A stretch of DNA of 64,000 nt from Nodosilinea sp. LEGE 07088 (GTDB lineage Bacteria > Cyanobacteriota > Cyanobacteriia > Phormidesmidales > Phormidesmidaceae). Where the stretch lies: the NCBI RefSeq assembly GCF_015207395.1, contig NZ_JADEWX010000005.1, positions 25,096 through 89,095 of the forward strand, read 5' to 3'. Made by a program: the position numbers and the translations under genes. The notes beneath the pieces are model-generated. The model saw only the letters and a list, made by a program, of their open reading frames with translations. It was not told where the DNA came from and made no database searches. The number at the start of each line of letters is the position of its first letter. Positions within the stretch are counted from its first letter, which is position 1. Below, piece after piece: positions 46,792 to 57,814 of this stretch.

Positions 46792-47580
46792 CTAACCATG
46801 ATCCGCTGCTTTAAAGTGCTCAGAAAAGGCCAAAACCGCCATAAACGATATCACAATCACCGGCAGCACTAGGCTCCACCAAGTCTCAGAAATTAACACA
46901 AAATAGGTGGCGCCCAAGCCCCCCAGGGCGAACCCCAGAATGATGGGCACAACCCGACCCATCCGCTCTATCGACTCTGCTGCCGCCAGTGCTGCTTTCT
47001 CATCTCCGGCGGGAGCAAACTTGGATAGGGCTACCTGAACTAAGTCGATAGTGAGCTGAGTGGTGTTGCCGGTCATTACCGTGGTAGGAATGTAGCTTTT
47101 GAAAACGCCTTTTGCCTCTTTCATTAAGGCATTTTGAACACCCATAGCAATCACTCCAGTAATGCCAATGGGCAGAATATATTCTTCTTGAATGCTCAAG
47201 ATAAGCGAGGGAGACAAGTTGACGCCAACGATCAAAAAAACGATTAAGGCCACGGCCTCAGCGGTCAGCAGGCTCGCAAAAACAGGCCAATTTTTCTTGC
47301 GAGCATAGCGGGCCAACAGCGACGTGCCTGCCACCGACACCATAAATGCTGGGATCATCAGCAGATGGGTAATGACTGACTCTTCGTCAGCCATCACGAA
47401 CTCGTAACCCGCCAGGGCAATGTTGCCGGTCACGTGGGCGGTAAAGATGCCGAATAAAATAATGAAGGCAGAGGTATCCACAAACCCTGCGACCCAACTC
47501 AACATAAACCCCGCTGGGCCATCGCTCAGCAGGTAGTTGCCCAGGTTGAAATCGGTTTTAGTCGGAGAACTCGCAACCAT
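46792..47580 (-). CDS. DUF1275 (YoaK-like) membrane protein
   Basis: 262 residues with six or seven helices. DUF1275 hallmarks: AGFVDTSAFIILFGIFTAHVTGN near the N-terminus and GVQNALMKEAKG..IPTTVMTGNTTQL in the middle. Substrate unknown; often called a putative transporter. It lies between two genes for exported proteins on the same strand, with ~200-bp and ~80-bp gaps. Confidence 0.88.
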   Translation of the reverse strand: MVASSPTKTDFNLGNYLLSDGPAGFMLSWVAGFVDTSAFIILFGIFTAHVTGNIALAGYEFVMADEESVITHLLMIPAFMVSVAGTSLLARYARKKNWPVFASLLTAEAVALIVFLIVGVNLSPSLILSIQEEYILPIGITGVIAMGVQNALMKEAKGVFKSYIPTTVMTGNTTQLTIDLVQVALSKFAPAGDEKAALAAAESIERMGRVVPIILGFALGGLGATYFVLISETWWSLVLPVIVISFMAVLAFSEHFKAADHG

Positions 47581-47780
47581 GGTGAGGAATCTGAACTATC
47601 TAAAGTAAGCAGGAATCACAACCTAAGCAATGAGTTGTTGCACCCCTGGAAATGTCAACAACTGGCCTGGGGTAATGGCCAAAACCAGCCGTGAAAGCAT
47701 GGCGCCACAGCCTTAAAACGACCTGTCAGCCATCATGGAGGGTTCTCGAACCGTCGTCGGTAGCACAGTTGACGATATTT

Positions 47781-48620
47781 CTACTTGCCATAGGACTTGG
47801 TTTTAGGCGTAATCACCTTAACGGTCTGGTAGAGGTGGCTATCTGTTGCGGGTACAAATTCTTCAAGCCCGTCTTCAGCGGTTGCTACGGTCGTGGCTAT
47901 GGCCAACTGAGGCACTTGGTTCACCTCGCCAAACTCTGCGGTGCTGCCCCAGTTGGCCAAAAGCATGACATGGGGCGTGTCGAGCCCGCTCAGTACCACA
48001 ACGGTGCGGGGAGATGGGTAAAGCTGCGGTAGCTGGTCTAAGGTAGCCTGAGCGGCAACGACCAGATTGGCCTGGTGCTCAACGGTATCAGCTACAATAT
48101 CGCTGATTTGCACTAGAGCCATCGTGGCAGGTATCGCCGAGACCATTCCCGGAGGCGATGCTATTTGTTCTACAGCAAAGGAGGCGGTTAATACAGGATC
48201 ACCTAAGCCCGCACCGTCCTGATCCTTTTTTTTGCCCTTGCTGCTGGTGTATTTTTCGTAATATTTGGGGTAATCTTCCTCACCTCCGCTGGTTAGAGAG
48301 GCTTGAAAGGCTTCGTAGCTGGCCTGATCTTGCCACTGACTCAGCTCTACGACCCGTGCCCCATCGAGGCTAGAAAATAGGGCCAGACCATAGAACCCTG
48401 GGATGGTTTGGTAAAACGACTTAGCAGTTTTGTAAAAGGCTTTGATACCCGCAGCCTGGGTCGTTGGGGTCGTTTTGTATAGCGAGATGACTGCGATCGC
48501 GCCATCGGTGTCGTCAAACCTGATGGGCTCAGCTAACTTGTCTGCCCCAGCTGGGGAGCCCATTAGTATTAAAGCCAGGATCCCCATCCCTAGGATTAAC
48601 TTGGTCAGCCCCTTAACCAT
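47781..48620 (-). CDS. Exported protein with two ABM-like (dimeric alpha/beta barrel) domains
   Basis: 279 residues. A signal peptide ends near GSPAGA. Two similar halves follow: IAVISLYKTTPTTQAAGIKAF..GFYGLALFSSLDGARVVELSQWQDQASYEAF, then MALVQISDIVADTVEHQANL..RTVVVLSGLDTPHVMLLANW. The xVxLSQWxDxxxYExF pattern is that of antibiotic-biosynthesis-monooxygenase (ABM) folds. Catalysis is uncertain. Between the halves is a lysine-rich linker (KGKKKDQD). Confidence 0.6.
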   Translation of the reverse strand: MVKGLTKLILGMGILALILMGSPAGADKLAEPIRFDDTDGAIAVISLYKTTPTTQAAGIKAFYKTAKSFYQTIPGFYGLALFSSLDGARVVELSQWQDQASYEAFQASLTSGGEEDYPKYYEKYTSSKGKKKDQDGAGLGDPVLTASFAVEQIASPPGMVSAIPATMALVQISDIVADTVEHQANLVVAAQATLDQLPQLYPSPRTVVVLSGLDTPHVMLLANWGSTAEFGEVNQVPQLAIATTVATAEDGLEEFVPATDSHLYQTVKVITPKTKSYGK

Positions 48621-48634
48621 TTTTGTGATCTCCT

Positions 48635-48664
48635 AGGCAAATTTTTTATAGGCAAATTTTTTAT
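48635..48664. repeat. 15-bp direct duplication
   Basis: AGGCAAATTTTTTAT occurs twice in tandem just upstream of the exported ABM-like gene start, within its likely promoter region. Probably a slippage duplication. Confidence 0.6.
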
Positions 48665-48764
48665 GGCGTCACGCCAGCGCTCATCCTAGCGATAGGGTGT
48701 AAAACCACATTGTTGCCCTGTATACGTTTGAATCCTAACCCTAGCCAAACAGGTCAGCAATCAG

Positions 48765-48873
48765 CCTAGAGCATCGGTACAGTATGGCTAAAAACCCGGT
48801 TTCTTTGTCACTGCCCTAACGGCATGACTGGCATTCTGGCCGAGAAACCGGGTTTCTGTACCGGCGTTCTAGG
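48765..48873. repeat. MITE-like inverted-repeat element, copy 2
   Basis: About 109 bp, the reverse complement of 3201-3307 with only a few mismatches across the full length, including both CTAGA-type ends. It lies in the gap upstream of the xanthine/uracil permease. The remaining 345 bp to the permease start holds no ORF; TGTATAC at about 48971 may be part of a promoter. Confidence 0.88.
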
Positions 48874-49218
48874 ACTCGGCGAGACGGGCAAATTTCCGCA
48901 AATACTCGCCTCCCTTGTGCCTTCAATTACAGAATGTACACCTTAAACTTCAATAGAATTTGATGACCTAGTGTATACAGTGCACCGCATGCAGGAATTG
49001 TGCGTTTTGAGGCTATGCCCTCAGGGAGTCTAGGCAGTCCGCTAATTCAGTAGGAAAGAAAATCATGGGTGAAAGCGTAAATTTTCTTAAATTCCGAAGT
49101 TGTAGTGGGGAAAGAATTTGATTTGTATCCGGGGAAACAAAAAAACTTGGTGTTGGTTGTAATTCTTTGTTAGGTCGTAAAAGTTAAATTTTTTACAAAG
49201 TCACTCTTAGGGGGATAC

Positions 49219-50661
49219 ATGGCACAGGCAGACCACGGCGCCACCGTCGAGCAGGATATGGACGGTGACAAAATCAATTTTCAGTCTGAGTTGCTCTATG
49301 GCTTAAATGATCAGCCGCCGGTTGGGGAGGCTATTTTTGTCGCTTTTCAGCACGTGCTAGCTTCCTTTGTGGGCATTATTACTCCGGGATTGATTATTAG
49401 CGGAGCCCTGGGGCTTAGTCCGGCTGATACAGGCATTATTGTCAGCATGTCGTTGTTTGCCAGCGGCATCTGTACCTTTATTCAGTGCCGCCGATTTGGG
49501 CCTATTGGGTCTGGTCTACTCAGCTTGCAGGGGACTAGCTTTGCCTTTCTGGGGCCGGTGATTGGCGTCGGTTCAGCGGCTATTGCCAATGGCAGCACGC
49601 CTGAGCAAGCGCTGGCGCTGATTTTTGGGGTGTGCTTTTTTGGCTCTGCCGTCGAAATCATCCTGAGTCGATTTTTGCACCTGTTGCAGCAAATTATTAC
49701 CCCGGTGGTGACGGGGTCGGTGGTGATGATTATCGGCTTGAGCCTGATCAAAACGGGCTTCTTTAGCCTGGCTGGGGGGGCTCCCGCAGTAGCAAACGAA
49801 ACCTTTGGCAGCACTCAAAACCTACTCTTAGGGGGTCTGGTTTTGGCCATTGTGGTTGCTCTAACGCTCTCCCAAAATCGCTTTTTGCGCATGGGGGCGA
49901 TCGCGATTGGCCTGATAGTGGGTTATGCCATCTCAATCTTTCTGGGTCTGGTAGACTTTGGCTCCCTCAGTAGCCTGCCCATTGTGCGCTTACCGTTGCC
50001 TCTGCGTTACGGTCTGGACTTCAACTTTGCGGCCTTTGCTCCCTTTGTAATTCTCTACGTGATTACGGCTATTGAGACTATCGGTGACCTAACGGCGACG
50101 TCAGCTGTTTCTGGTGAACCCGTGGCTGGGCCAATCTATTTTCGCCGCATCAAGGGCGGGGTGCTGGGGGATGGGGTTAACTCGGCCATTGCGGCTGTTC
50201 TCAATACCTTCCCCAACACGACGTTTAGCCAAAACAACGGCGTTATTCAAATGACCGGTGTGGGCAGCCGCTATGTAGGCTTTTTCGTCGCCGGTATCTT
50301 TGTCATTCTGGGCCTAATTCCCATCGTTGGAGGCATTTTCCAGGTTATTCCCCAGCCTGTTTTGGGTGGGGCTACGATCATTATGTTTGGCTCAATTGCG
50401 GTAGCAGGCTTAAACATTGTGGCGTCTACGGGTCTTGACCGTCGTTCCAGCTTGATTGTGGCTGTTTCTCTGGCCCTTGGTCTAGGGGTCGTCTACTCCC
50501 CTGATATCTTTGCTGATAAGCCTGCCTTAATCAAAAACGTGTTCTCTTCGGGGATTTCAACCGGAGGTCTGACGGCTATCCTGCTCAATATAATTTTGCC
50601 GGGTCGGCCTAGGGTGCCTAGCTTGCGAGAGACATCTGAGGCGGTCGAAGCAGAAGCCTAG
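49219..50661 (+). CDS. NCS2-family uracil/xanthine permease
   Basis: 480 residues, about 14 helices. NCS2 signatures: FVAFQHVLASFVGIITPGLIISGALGL at the start, VTGSVVMIIGLSLI, AIETIGDLTATSAVSGEP in helix 8, and TTFSQNNGVIQMTGVGSRYVG in helix 10. It imports a nucleobase (uracil, xanthine or urate) by proton symport. An AGGGGG lies 7 bases before the ATG. Monocistronic. Confidence 0.93.
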   Translation: MAQADHGATVEQDMDGDKINFQSELLYGLNDQPPVGEAIFVAFQHVLASFVGIITPGLIISGALGLSPADTGIIVSMSLFASGICTFIQCRRFGPIGSGLLSLQGTSFAFLGPVIGVGSAAIANGSTPEQALALIFGVCFFGSAVEIILSRFLHLLQQIITPVVTGSVVMIIGLSLIKTGFFSLAGGAPAVANETFGSTQNLLLGGLVLAIVVALTLSQNRFLRMGAIAIGLIVGYAISIFLGLVDFGSLSSLPIVRLPLPLRYGLDFNFAAFAPFVILYVITAIETIGDLTATSAVSGEPVAGPIYFRRIKGGVLGDGVNSAIAAVLNTFPNTTFSQNNGVIQMTGVGSRYVGFFVAGIFVILGLIPIVGGIFQVIPQPVLGGATIIMFGSIAVAGLNIVASTGLDRRSSLIVAVSLALGLGVVYSPDIFADKPALIKNVFSSGISTGGLTAILLNIILPGRPRVPSLRETSEAVEAEA

Positions 50662-50772
50662 CCAAATTTATATGTCCCTGTTGCAAGCCCGTTTGCACCC
50701 AGGGCACTACAGATTTTTCCATCGATGCGTCTGGCCTGGGGCTAGGCGATCGGGACTCTCAGCAGTTCCTCT

Positions 50773-50788
50773 GTCGGGCTCTCCCGAC
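50773..50788 (+). terminator. Weak hairpin after the permease
   Basis: GTCGGG / CCCGAC with a 4-base loop, 110 bp after the permease stop, followed by TTTAGG. It could be a terminator with a poor U-tract. Confidence 0.35.
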
Positions 50789-50921
50789 TTTAGGTTAAGT
50801 ACCGGCTGTTTACCTGGTAGGCATTGACCCCTCACCTTAGACCTCTAGAGGCTAAGACGGTGGGTTAATTAACCGGGTTCCTAGCCACATGAATGTGAGA
50901 ACTTTGGTGTGAGGATGTGTG

Positions 50922-52883
50922 ATGGTGAATATATTGTCTTTGAGCGCCTCAATGCGCATGGGTTGGTTGGGTTGTGGGCGCGGTCTACTGGCTGCAACCG
51001 TGATGCTAATGTCGGCGACAACGGCTTTAGCGAGTGATGCTGAGGCGCTGAAGTCTGACTCGACAGCGGAGACCGATACGCTGGTGGCTGAGTATGGGGC
51101 CCTTGGAGTAGAAACTCATCCTTTGGCGCTGGCCTTGGCTGCCCACGAAGACTCGGCACCGTCGGCAGTTTTGGCTGAACCTGACGGCGTGCCGCTGCTG
51201 GCCGCTGAGCCTTTGGCAGCATTTGAGCCTACGGAGAATGGTGAGCCCGAGGCCGCTGCTATGTTTCGCGTCAGCGATTTGGAGGCCGGTATTGAGAGTG
51301 ATGGCACAGTCAACCCTGCTGATGGCTTAGCTCAGATCACTCAGGTTACCGACTTTTCTGATGTTTTGCCCTCTGACTGGGCTTTTCAGGCGCTCAGCAA
51401 TCTGGTTGAAACCTATGGCTGCATTGAGGGCTACCCCGATCGCACCTTTCGTGGACAGCGCAGCATCACTCGGTATGAGTTTGCCGCTGGGCTCAATGCC
51501 TGCCTGGATGTAATTGTAGGCACCCTCAGTACCGGCATCTCAGACGAGGATCTGGCCACTATTCGTCGTCTGCAAGAGGAATTTGCTGCTGAGCTAGCCT
51601 CCCTGACCACTCGGGTTGACCAGCTCGAAGCTGAAACTGCTGAGCTGGCGGCCCAGCAGTTTTCTACCGTGACCAAGCTACGGGGGCAGGTGTTCTCTAA
51701 CCTCGGCATTGGTACCTCCGGGGGAAATGTCCTGGCTGAGGGCGCTAGCATATTCAACCCGGGCCCTCGGGGTACTCCTGTGCGTACGATCACGGGTGAC
51801 ACAGCCTTGACCGTTGGTAACCTACTCTGGCTCAACTTTGACACCTCCTTTAGCGGGGCCGATCGCCTCAAGCTACAGTTGGTAACGGGTAGTGGTACCG
51901 CCCCTGCCAACGTCTACGGCTCGGCAGGTCTCTTTAATACCTTTGGCACGCCTTTTGTGTTTCAGACCGGTGCACCAACGGCCTTTGATTTTGCCGTGCG
52001 GGAGCTCAGCTATGCCTTTCCGGTGGGAGATAGCCTCACCATTGACATTGGCCCCCGGATTAACTGGTATGCCTACTTCGACAACAACCGCTACACCTTT
52101 TTCTTGACTGGAGCCAATAGCTTTAACTCCAGTGGGGGCACCCAGGTCAATGCTGTTGACCGGGGTACGGGTGCGATCGCAGTTTGGGATATTGCCGACT
52201 GGCTTGATTTCCGGGTTGGCTACCTGGCTGAAAACACTGAGTTTATTGGCGGCCTTAAGGCTCCCGATGACCCCACTCGGGGTCTGTTTGGTGGCACCAG
52301 CACCATCACTGGCCAGCTGGGTATTCGGCCTTTTAACAACTTCAACCTGCGACTGTTGTACACCCGCTCTAACCTGATGCCCAACGGATTGGGGCAAATT
52401 GGCGGCACCTTCGGTGAACCGATCTACGGCTTTGCCGATGATGGCGTTGGCGGCCCTTTGACCAATGCCCCTGCCGACACCTTCTTGGTGAACTTTGACT
52501 GGACGCCTGTGAGCTGGCTGGGTCTATTTGGCCGCTACAGCTACGGCACGGTTGGGCTGACCTCAGCTACCACCCAGACATCGGTTGGTAGCGTCGATGC
52601 CCAGTCGCTTCAGTTTGGCCTCGCTTTCCCCAATCTCTTTAAAGAAGGGGCCCAAGCCACCATTTCCTACCTGGTGCCCTTTAGCGTCATCAACGGACGC
52701 CAGTTTCTAGTGTCTGGGGCGGGTGATGGGGGCAGACAGCAGGAGATTGAGCTCTCCTATCGCTACCCGCTGAGCCGCAACATTGCGCTCATGCCGTCGG
52801 TCTACTGGATTCTGGAGCCTAATAACTTCAGCAACAATCCAGATATCTTTATCTTCAACCTGCAAACGCAGCTGTCTTTCTAG
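50922..52883 (+). CDS. SLH-domain OprB-type outer-membrane porin (cyanobacterial iron-uptake porin family)
   Basis: 653 residues from the ATG at 50922. A signal peptide ends near TTALA. A variable acidic region, then one SLH domain (about 145-200: LPSDWAFQALSNLVETYGCIEGYPDRTF and ITRYEFAAGLNACLD) that binds the cell wall polymer. Next a short coiled coil (LQEEFAAELASLTTRVDQLEAETAEL) and a beta-barrel ending in FNLQTQLSF, the aromatic C-terminus recognised by Bam. These are the major cyanobacterial porins; ion and small-solute permeation is expected. Confidence 0.93.
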   Translation: MVNILSLSASMRMGWLGCGRGLLAATVMLMSATTALASDAEALKSDSTAETDTLVAEYGALGVETHPLALALAAHEDSAPSAVLAEPDGVPLLAAEPLAAFEPTENGEPEAAAMFRVSDLEAGIESDGTVNPADGLAQITQVTDFSDVLPSDWAFQALSNLVETYGCIEGYPDRTFRGQRSITRYEFAAGLNACLDVIVGTLSTGISDEDLATIRRLQEEFAAELASLTTRVDQLEAETAELAAQQFSTVTKLRGQVFSNLGIGTSGGNVLAEGASIFNPGPRGTPVRTITGDTALTVGNLLWLNFDTSFSGADRLKLQLVTGSGTAPANVYGSAGLFNTFGTPFVFQTGAPTAFDFAVRELSYAFPVGDSLTIDIGPRINWYAYFDNNRYTFFLTGANSFNSSGGTQVNAVDRGTGAIAVWDIADWLDFRVGYLAENTEFIGGLKAPDDPTRGLFGGTSTITGQLGIRPFNNFNLRLLYTRSNLMPNGLGQIGGTFGEPIYGFADDGVGGPLTNAPADTFLVNFDWTPVSWLGLFGRYSYGTVGLTSATTQTSVGSVDAQSLQFGLAFPNLFKEGAQATISYLVPFSVINGRQFLVSGAGDGGRQQEIELSYRYPLSRNIALMPSVYWILEPNNFSNNPDIFIFNLQTQLSF

Positions 52884-52923
52884 ACTGATTTGTTGCTACA
52901 CAGGTAGCAAATCATCGCTGCTC

Positions 52924-52954
52924 AGCCCCGCCTGCGATCAGACGGGGCTTTTTT
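52924..52954 (+). terminator. Rho-independent terminator of the porin gene
   Basis: AGCCCCG (52924-52930) and CGGGGCT (52943-52949) form a 7-bp stem followed by six Ts, 40 bp after the porin stop. Confidence 0.92.
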
Positions 52955-53084
52955 GTGGCTGGCGCATCTGCCGCCGCCGCGCTTTGCCCTAAACGGCAAA
53001 ACGCTGTCTAAGCCTCAAAATATCGGGGGTAGAGAGGAAATTTTGCCCGGGGGCAACTGCAGCAGTAATAGTATCGAGGGTGGG

Positions 53085-53273
53085 TCACTCGACGTAGTCG
53101 GTAGCAATCTCGATGCCGAGAGAGAGATCGTCAACGGTGATGTAGAGCTGGTTGGGGCGGCAGCACACCTGGCAGTCTTCGATGTAAGCCTGGGTGAGCC
53201 CAGCGGAGAGATCGACAAAAGTGGTGTTGGGCTCGCCACAAAATGCACAGGTGTACTCGGCGGTCGTTTGCAT
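53085..53273 (-). CDS. CPXCG-motif cysteine-rich small protein
   Basis: 62 residues from the ATG at 53273. Two CxxC pairs (CAFCG near the start and CQVCCRPN in the middle) form a zinc ribbon, with the usual YIEDCQVCCRPNQLYITVD segment. This small family is widespread in bacteria with unknown function. An upstream ATG at 53291 is possible. Confidence 0.85.
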   Translation of the reverse strand: MQTTAEYTCAFCGEPNTTFVDLSAGLTQAYIEDCQVCCRPNQLYITVDDLSLGIEIATDYVE

Positions 53274-53494
53274 CGTGGTTAATGTTGACAACAGATAGGA
53301 ACACCGGGCTGCTCAGCGCGTCCTCATTTTGTAGAGGTAGGCTATAAATAACCGCGATGTGATGGTTGCTGGAGCGATCGCATATGATGGTCTTGGTTCG
53401 ATACCCAGAATCGTTTAGATTGCCAGAAGCCTAATTACAATACTCTATTATTTTCTCTCTATCTCTCATCAGTTATCTACTCCCTTTCTCCTAC

Positions 53495-53546
53495 ACAACA
53501 CTTCTGATACAACACTTCTGATACAACACTTCTGATACAACACTTT
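53495..53546 (+). repeat. 14-bp tandem repeat in a 5' leader
   Basis: ACAACACTTCTGAT is repeated three times (53495, 53509, 53523), followed by a partial fourth copy ending at 53546, directly before the GGAGG ribosome binding site of the next gene. Confidence 0.93.
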
Positions 53547-53556
53547 GGAGGTCGTC

Positions 53557-54105
53557 ATGAAAGTTACTCCCCTTGCCGTTTTAGCCCTGACCCTAATGCC
53601 TGTGACGGCTCTAGTACAAGCCCCGATCGCCCAGGCGCAGCTGTTTGTCTCATCCCCGATTCAGGCCATTACCCCCAATAGTGAACCCCTTTACCTGAAT
53701 ACCGATGCCACGGTTGAACAGTCTCTGCGGACAGGTGCCGCGACCAACCTCAATGGACGCAATATCCCCGCCGGGTCAACGGTGCGCGGTCGGTTTGAGC
53801 CTGCCGAGGGTGGGGTGCGCTATGTGGCCACGGCTGTTGAAGTGGGTAACCAGGTCTATGCCATCAACGCCAGTTCTGAACTGCTGCGCGACATTAAAGA
53901 CCCCAGAGAAACCAATACGGGCGCTATTCTCACGGATGCGGGCATTGGGGCAGCGGGAGGAGCGGCTCTGGGAGGCATCTTTGATCGCATTTCCATTGGC
54001 AGCATTGTCGGTGGAGCTGCTGCGGGGGCCGTTATCGGCAACGTCACGGCCCAGCGGGTTGTCGTCGTTGAGCCCAACCAAACCCTCACGCTTAAGAGTC
54101 AGTAG
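53557..54105 (+). CDS. Exported glycine-zipper protein of unknown function
   Basis: 182 residues from the ATG at 53557, which has GGAGG seven bases upstream. The signal peptide ends APIAQA. The mature part has a beta-rich region (AGSTVRGRFEPAEGGVRYVATAVEVGN) and a C-terminal glycine zipper (IGAAGGAALGGIFDRISIGSIVGGAAAGAVIG), as in outer-membrane or lipid-binding proteins. No closer family recognised. Confidence 0.7.
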   Translation: MKVTPLAVLALTLMPVTALVQAPIAQAQLFVSSPIQAITPNSEPLYLNTDATVEQSLRTGAATNLNGRNIPAGSTVRGRFEPAEGGVRYVATAVEVGNQVYAINASSELLRDIKDPRETNTGAILTDAGIGAAGGAALGGIFDRISIGSIVGGAAAGAVIGNVTAQRVVVVEPNQTLTLKSQ

Positions 54106-54111
54106 CCTGGC

Positions 54112-54516
54112 TTACTCTCGGGGCAGACGACATTTGGCATCAATATCGGCCAACTCGGCCTCAATGGCCTGGGTGCTAATGGCGATCTCGTACAGCGAGG
54201 TCAACAGCGACGCCGTCAATAGCACCAGACTGAAGCCAAAAAATACCTCTGCCAGCCGCTGTTGAGCGATAAACAAAGCCAGCATCGATAGGGTACAGGT
54301 GGTAAAACTCGACACGGCCAAAGCCTGCATCAGGCGAATCAGCGCAATCCGCTGACGTAGATTAGCAATCTGGCGCTGTACCATGCTTTGAAAGTAGTCT
54401 CGCTCCGAGCTATGGAGCTGGCGGATCAGCTGAGCTAGCACCAAAAAGCGGTTGGTATAGGCCAGCAGCAGCAGCGAAATCGCGGGAAACAGCAGGGCTG
54501 GGGTAGTCAGTTCCAT
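54112..54516 (-). CDS. DUF2721 membrane protein
   Basis: About 134 residues from the ATG at 54516. Family pattern: LTTPALLFPAISLLLLAYTNRFL, a loop RQLIRQLHSSERDYFQSM..RRIALIRLM-like stretch, then two more helices. Function unknown. The start lies only 5 bp past the prk terminator's T-run, so it may be expressed by read-through from prk or by a promoter buried in the terminator. Confidence 0.85.
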   Translation of the reverse strand: MELTTPALLFPAISLLLLAYTNRFLVLAQLIRQLHSSERDYFQSMVQRQIANLRQRIALIRLMQALAVSSFTTCTLSMLALFIAQQRLAEVFFGFSLVLLTASLLTSLYEIAISTQAIEAELADIDAKCRLPRE

Positions 54517-54520
54517 AGGT

Positions 54521-54560
54521 AAAAAAAGAGAGGACACCCTGTATTGGCAATCCTCTCTTT
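54521..54560 (-). terminator. Terminator of prk (minus strand)
   Basis: AAAGAGAGGA (read on the minus strand from 54560) and TCCTCTCTTT pair around a 16-base loop and end in seven Ts on the minus strand. It lies 28 bp after the prk stop. Confidence 0.88.
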
Positions 54561-54587
54561 ATTAAGCCAGATAGATTAGGCTGTGGC

Positions 54588-55592
54588 CTAAACCGTAGTT
54601 GCGACTTCGCGCTCGGTCGCCATCAGGCGCTCGTAAGTAGCGCGCATTTTCAGACCAACCAGCACCTGGAACAGACCACTACCGTTGGTTGAACCCGGAT
54701 ATTCTCGGTGCTTAAGCAGCAGCTCGGTCATTTCGCCGTAGTACTTGGTCGAGGTGTTGCTGAGGTGGCTCTCGATGTAAATCAGCTCTTCAAGGCGATC
54801 GAACTGACCGTCAACCTCCAGAACTGAAACCTCATGCCCGTAGTAAGAATCGGGGCCGTAGTGCATGCGAATGCCCGGGTAAGAGCAGGTCAGCTTGCGG
54901 CCACAGGGAATCCAATCGATGGTTGAACCCTCGTCAAACAGGTAAACGGGGTCAAAGCCTGCAATCCCCTCTCGCTGCATCAGGCGTACCCGCAGCACCT
55001 TCTTCTCTTCATCGTTGGGAATGAGCTGGGTGGGAAGAATCTGAATCACCACATCGGCATACTGCTTTTGGATGTCGATGTAGGCTTCGAAGTCAGGCCG
55101 ACGAGCGTTAATCGAGGCCAACACATCCTCATAGGTGTGACCCCGCTCGGCCATGTCGCGCTGAATCTTCCAGGCGATTTTGACTTCGTCGCTGATGTCG
55201 AGGTAAACGCTGAAATCAATCAGACCGCGGACGCGCTCGTCGTAGAGGGGATGGAGCCCTTCAATCACAACGATGCGGTTGGGGTCAACTCGCTCAGGGG
55301 GATCCAGCTCACCGGTTTCGTGGTTATAGATGGGCTTATCGATGCTGTTGCCTGCTTTCAGAGCCTTGATCTGTTCGTACATCAGATCAAAGTTGTTGGC
55401 CTTAGGGTTGAGGGCTGTCACCCCTGCTGCTTTACGCTGCTTGCGATCGAGGCTGTGGTAATCATCTAGACAGATGACAGTCATGAACTCAGCACCGAAC
55501 AAGTCGCTCAGTCGTCGTAGAAACGTAGACTTACCACATCCAGAGTCGCCAGCGACACCGATCAAAATTACCTTACCTGGCTTGCTGCTCAT
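54588..55592 (-). CDS. prk: Phosphoribulokinase
   Basis: Calvin cycle enzyme converting ribulose-5-phosphate to RuBP. 334 residues. The P-loop is GVAGDSGCGKST, and the regulatory thiol pair is Cys19 (inside the P-loop) and Cys41 (in VICLDDYHS), the residues reduced by thioredoxin and bound by CP12. A second pair lies in WIPCGRKLTC. Catalytic Asp is in LDDYHSLDR. Length normal. It is divergent from petH with a 755-bp gap. Confidence 0.98.
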   Translation of the reverse strand: MSSKPGKVILIGVAGDSGCGKSTFLRRLSDLFGAEFMTVICLDDYHSLDRKQRKAAGVTALNPKANNFDLMYEQIKALKAGNSIDKPIYNHETGELDPPERVDPNRIVVIEGLHPLYDERVRGLIDFSVYLDISDEVKIAWKIQRDMAERGHTYEDVLASINARRPDFEAYIDIQKQYADVVIQILPTQLIPNDEEKKVLRVRLMQREGIAGFDPVYLFDEGSTIDWIPCGRKLTCSYPGIRMHYGPDSYYGHEVSVLEVDGQFDRLEELIYIESHLSNTSTKYYGEMTELLLKHREYPGSTNGSGLFQVLVGLKMRATYERLMATEREVATTV

Positions 55593-57607
<2,015 letters not shown>

Positions 57608-57700
57608 GTCTTGGGATGACGGGAATCTTGGTAGGGGTGAATGGCTGTTCGCCCCTATAGGAAAGATCAATGGGTAACTTGTTGCATCAATTGATCTTAG

Positions 57701-57732
57701 AAAAGGGAAGGGCTAAAACTCTTCCCTTTTTT
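57701..57732 (+). terminator. Rho-independent terminator after petH
   Basis: AAAAGGGAAG (57701-57710) and CTTCCCTTTT (57721-57730) pair with a 10-base loop and end in a run of Ts. Confidence 0.92.
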
Positions 57733-57814
57733 GTTACCTAGCGGTATCGGTCTCCAGGTGAGGCAACAATCCCTTTACAATTGGGCATAGCGATCGCGGT
57801 AAGGAATTCAGGCT

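Noticed and set aside
53705..54265. 186-codon frame overlapping the glycine-zipper gene
   Set aside because: It is frame-shifted relative to a gene with a clear signal peptide and ribosome binding site, and extends into the DUF2721 gene on the other strand.
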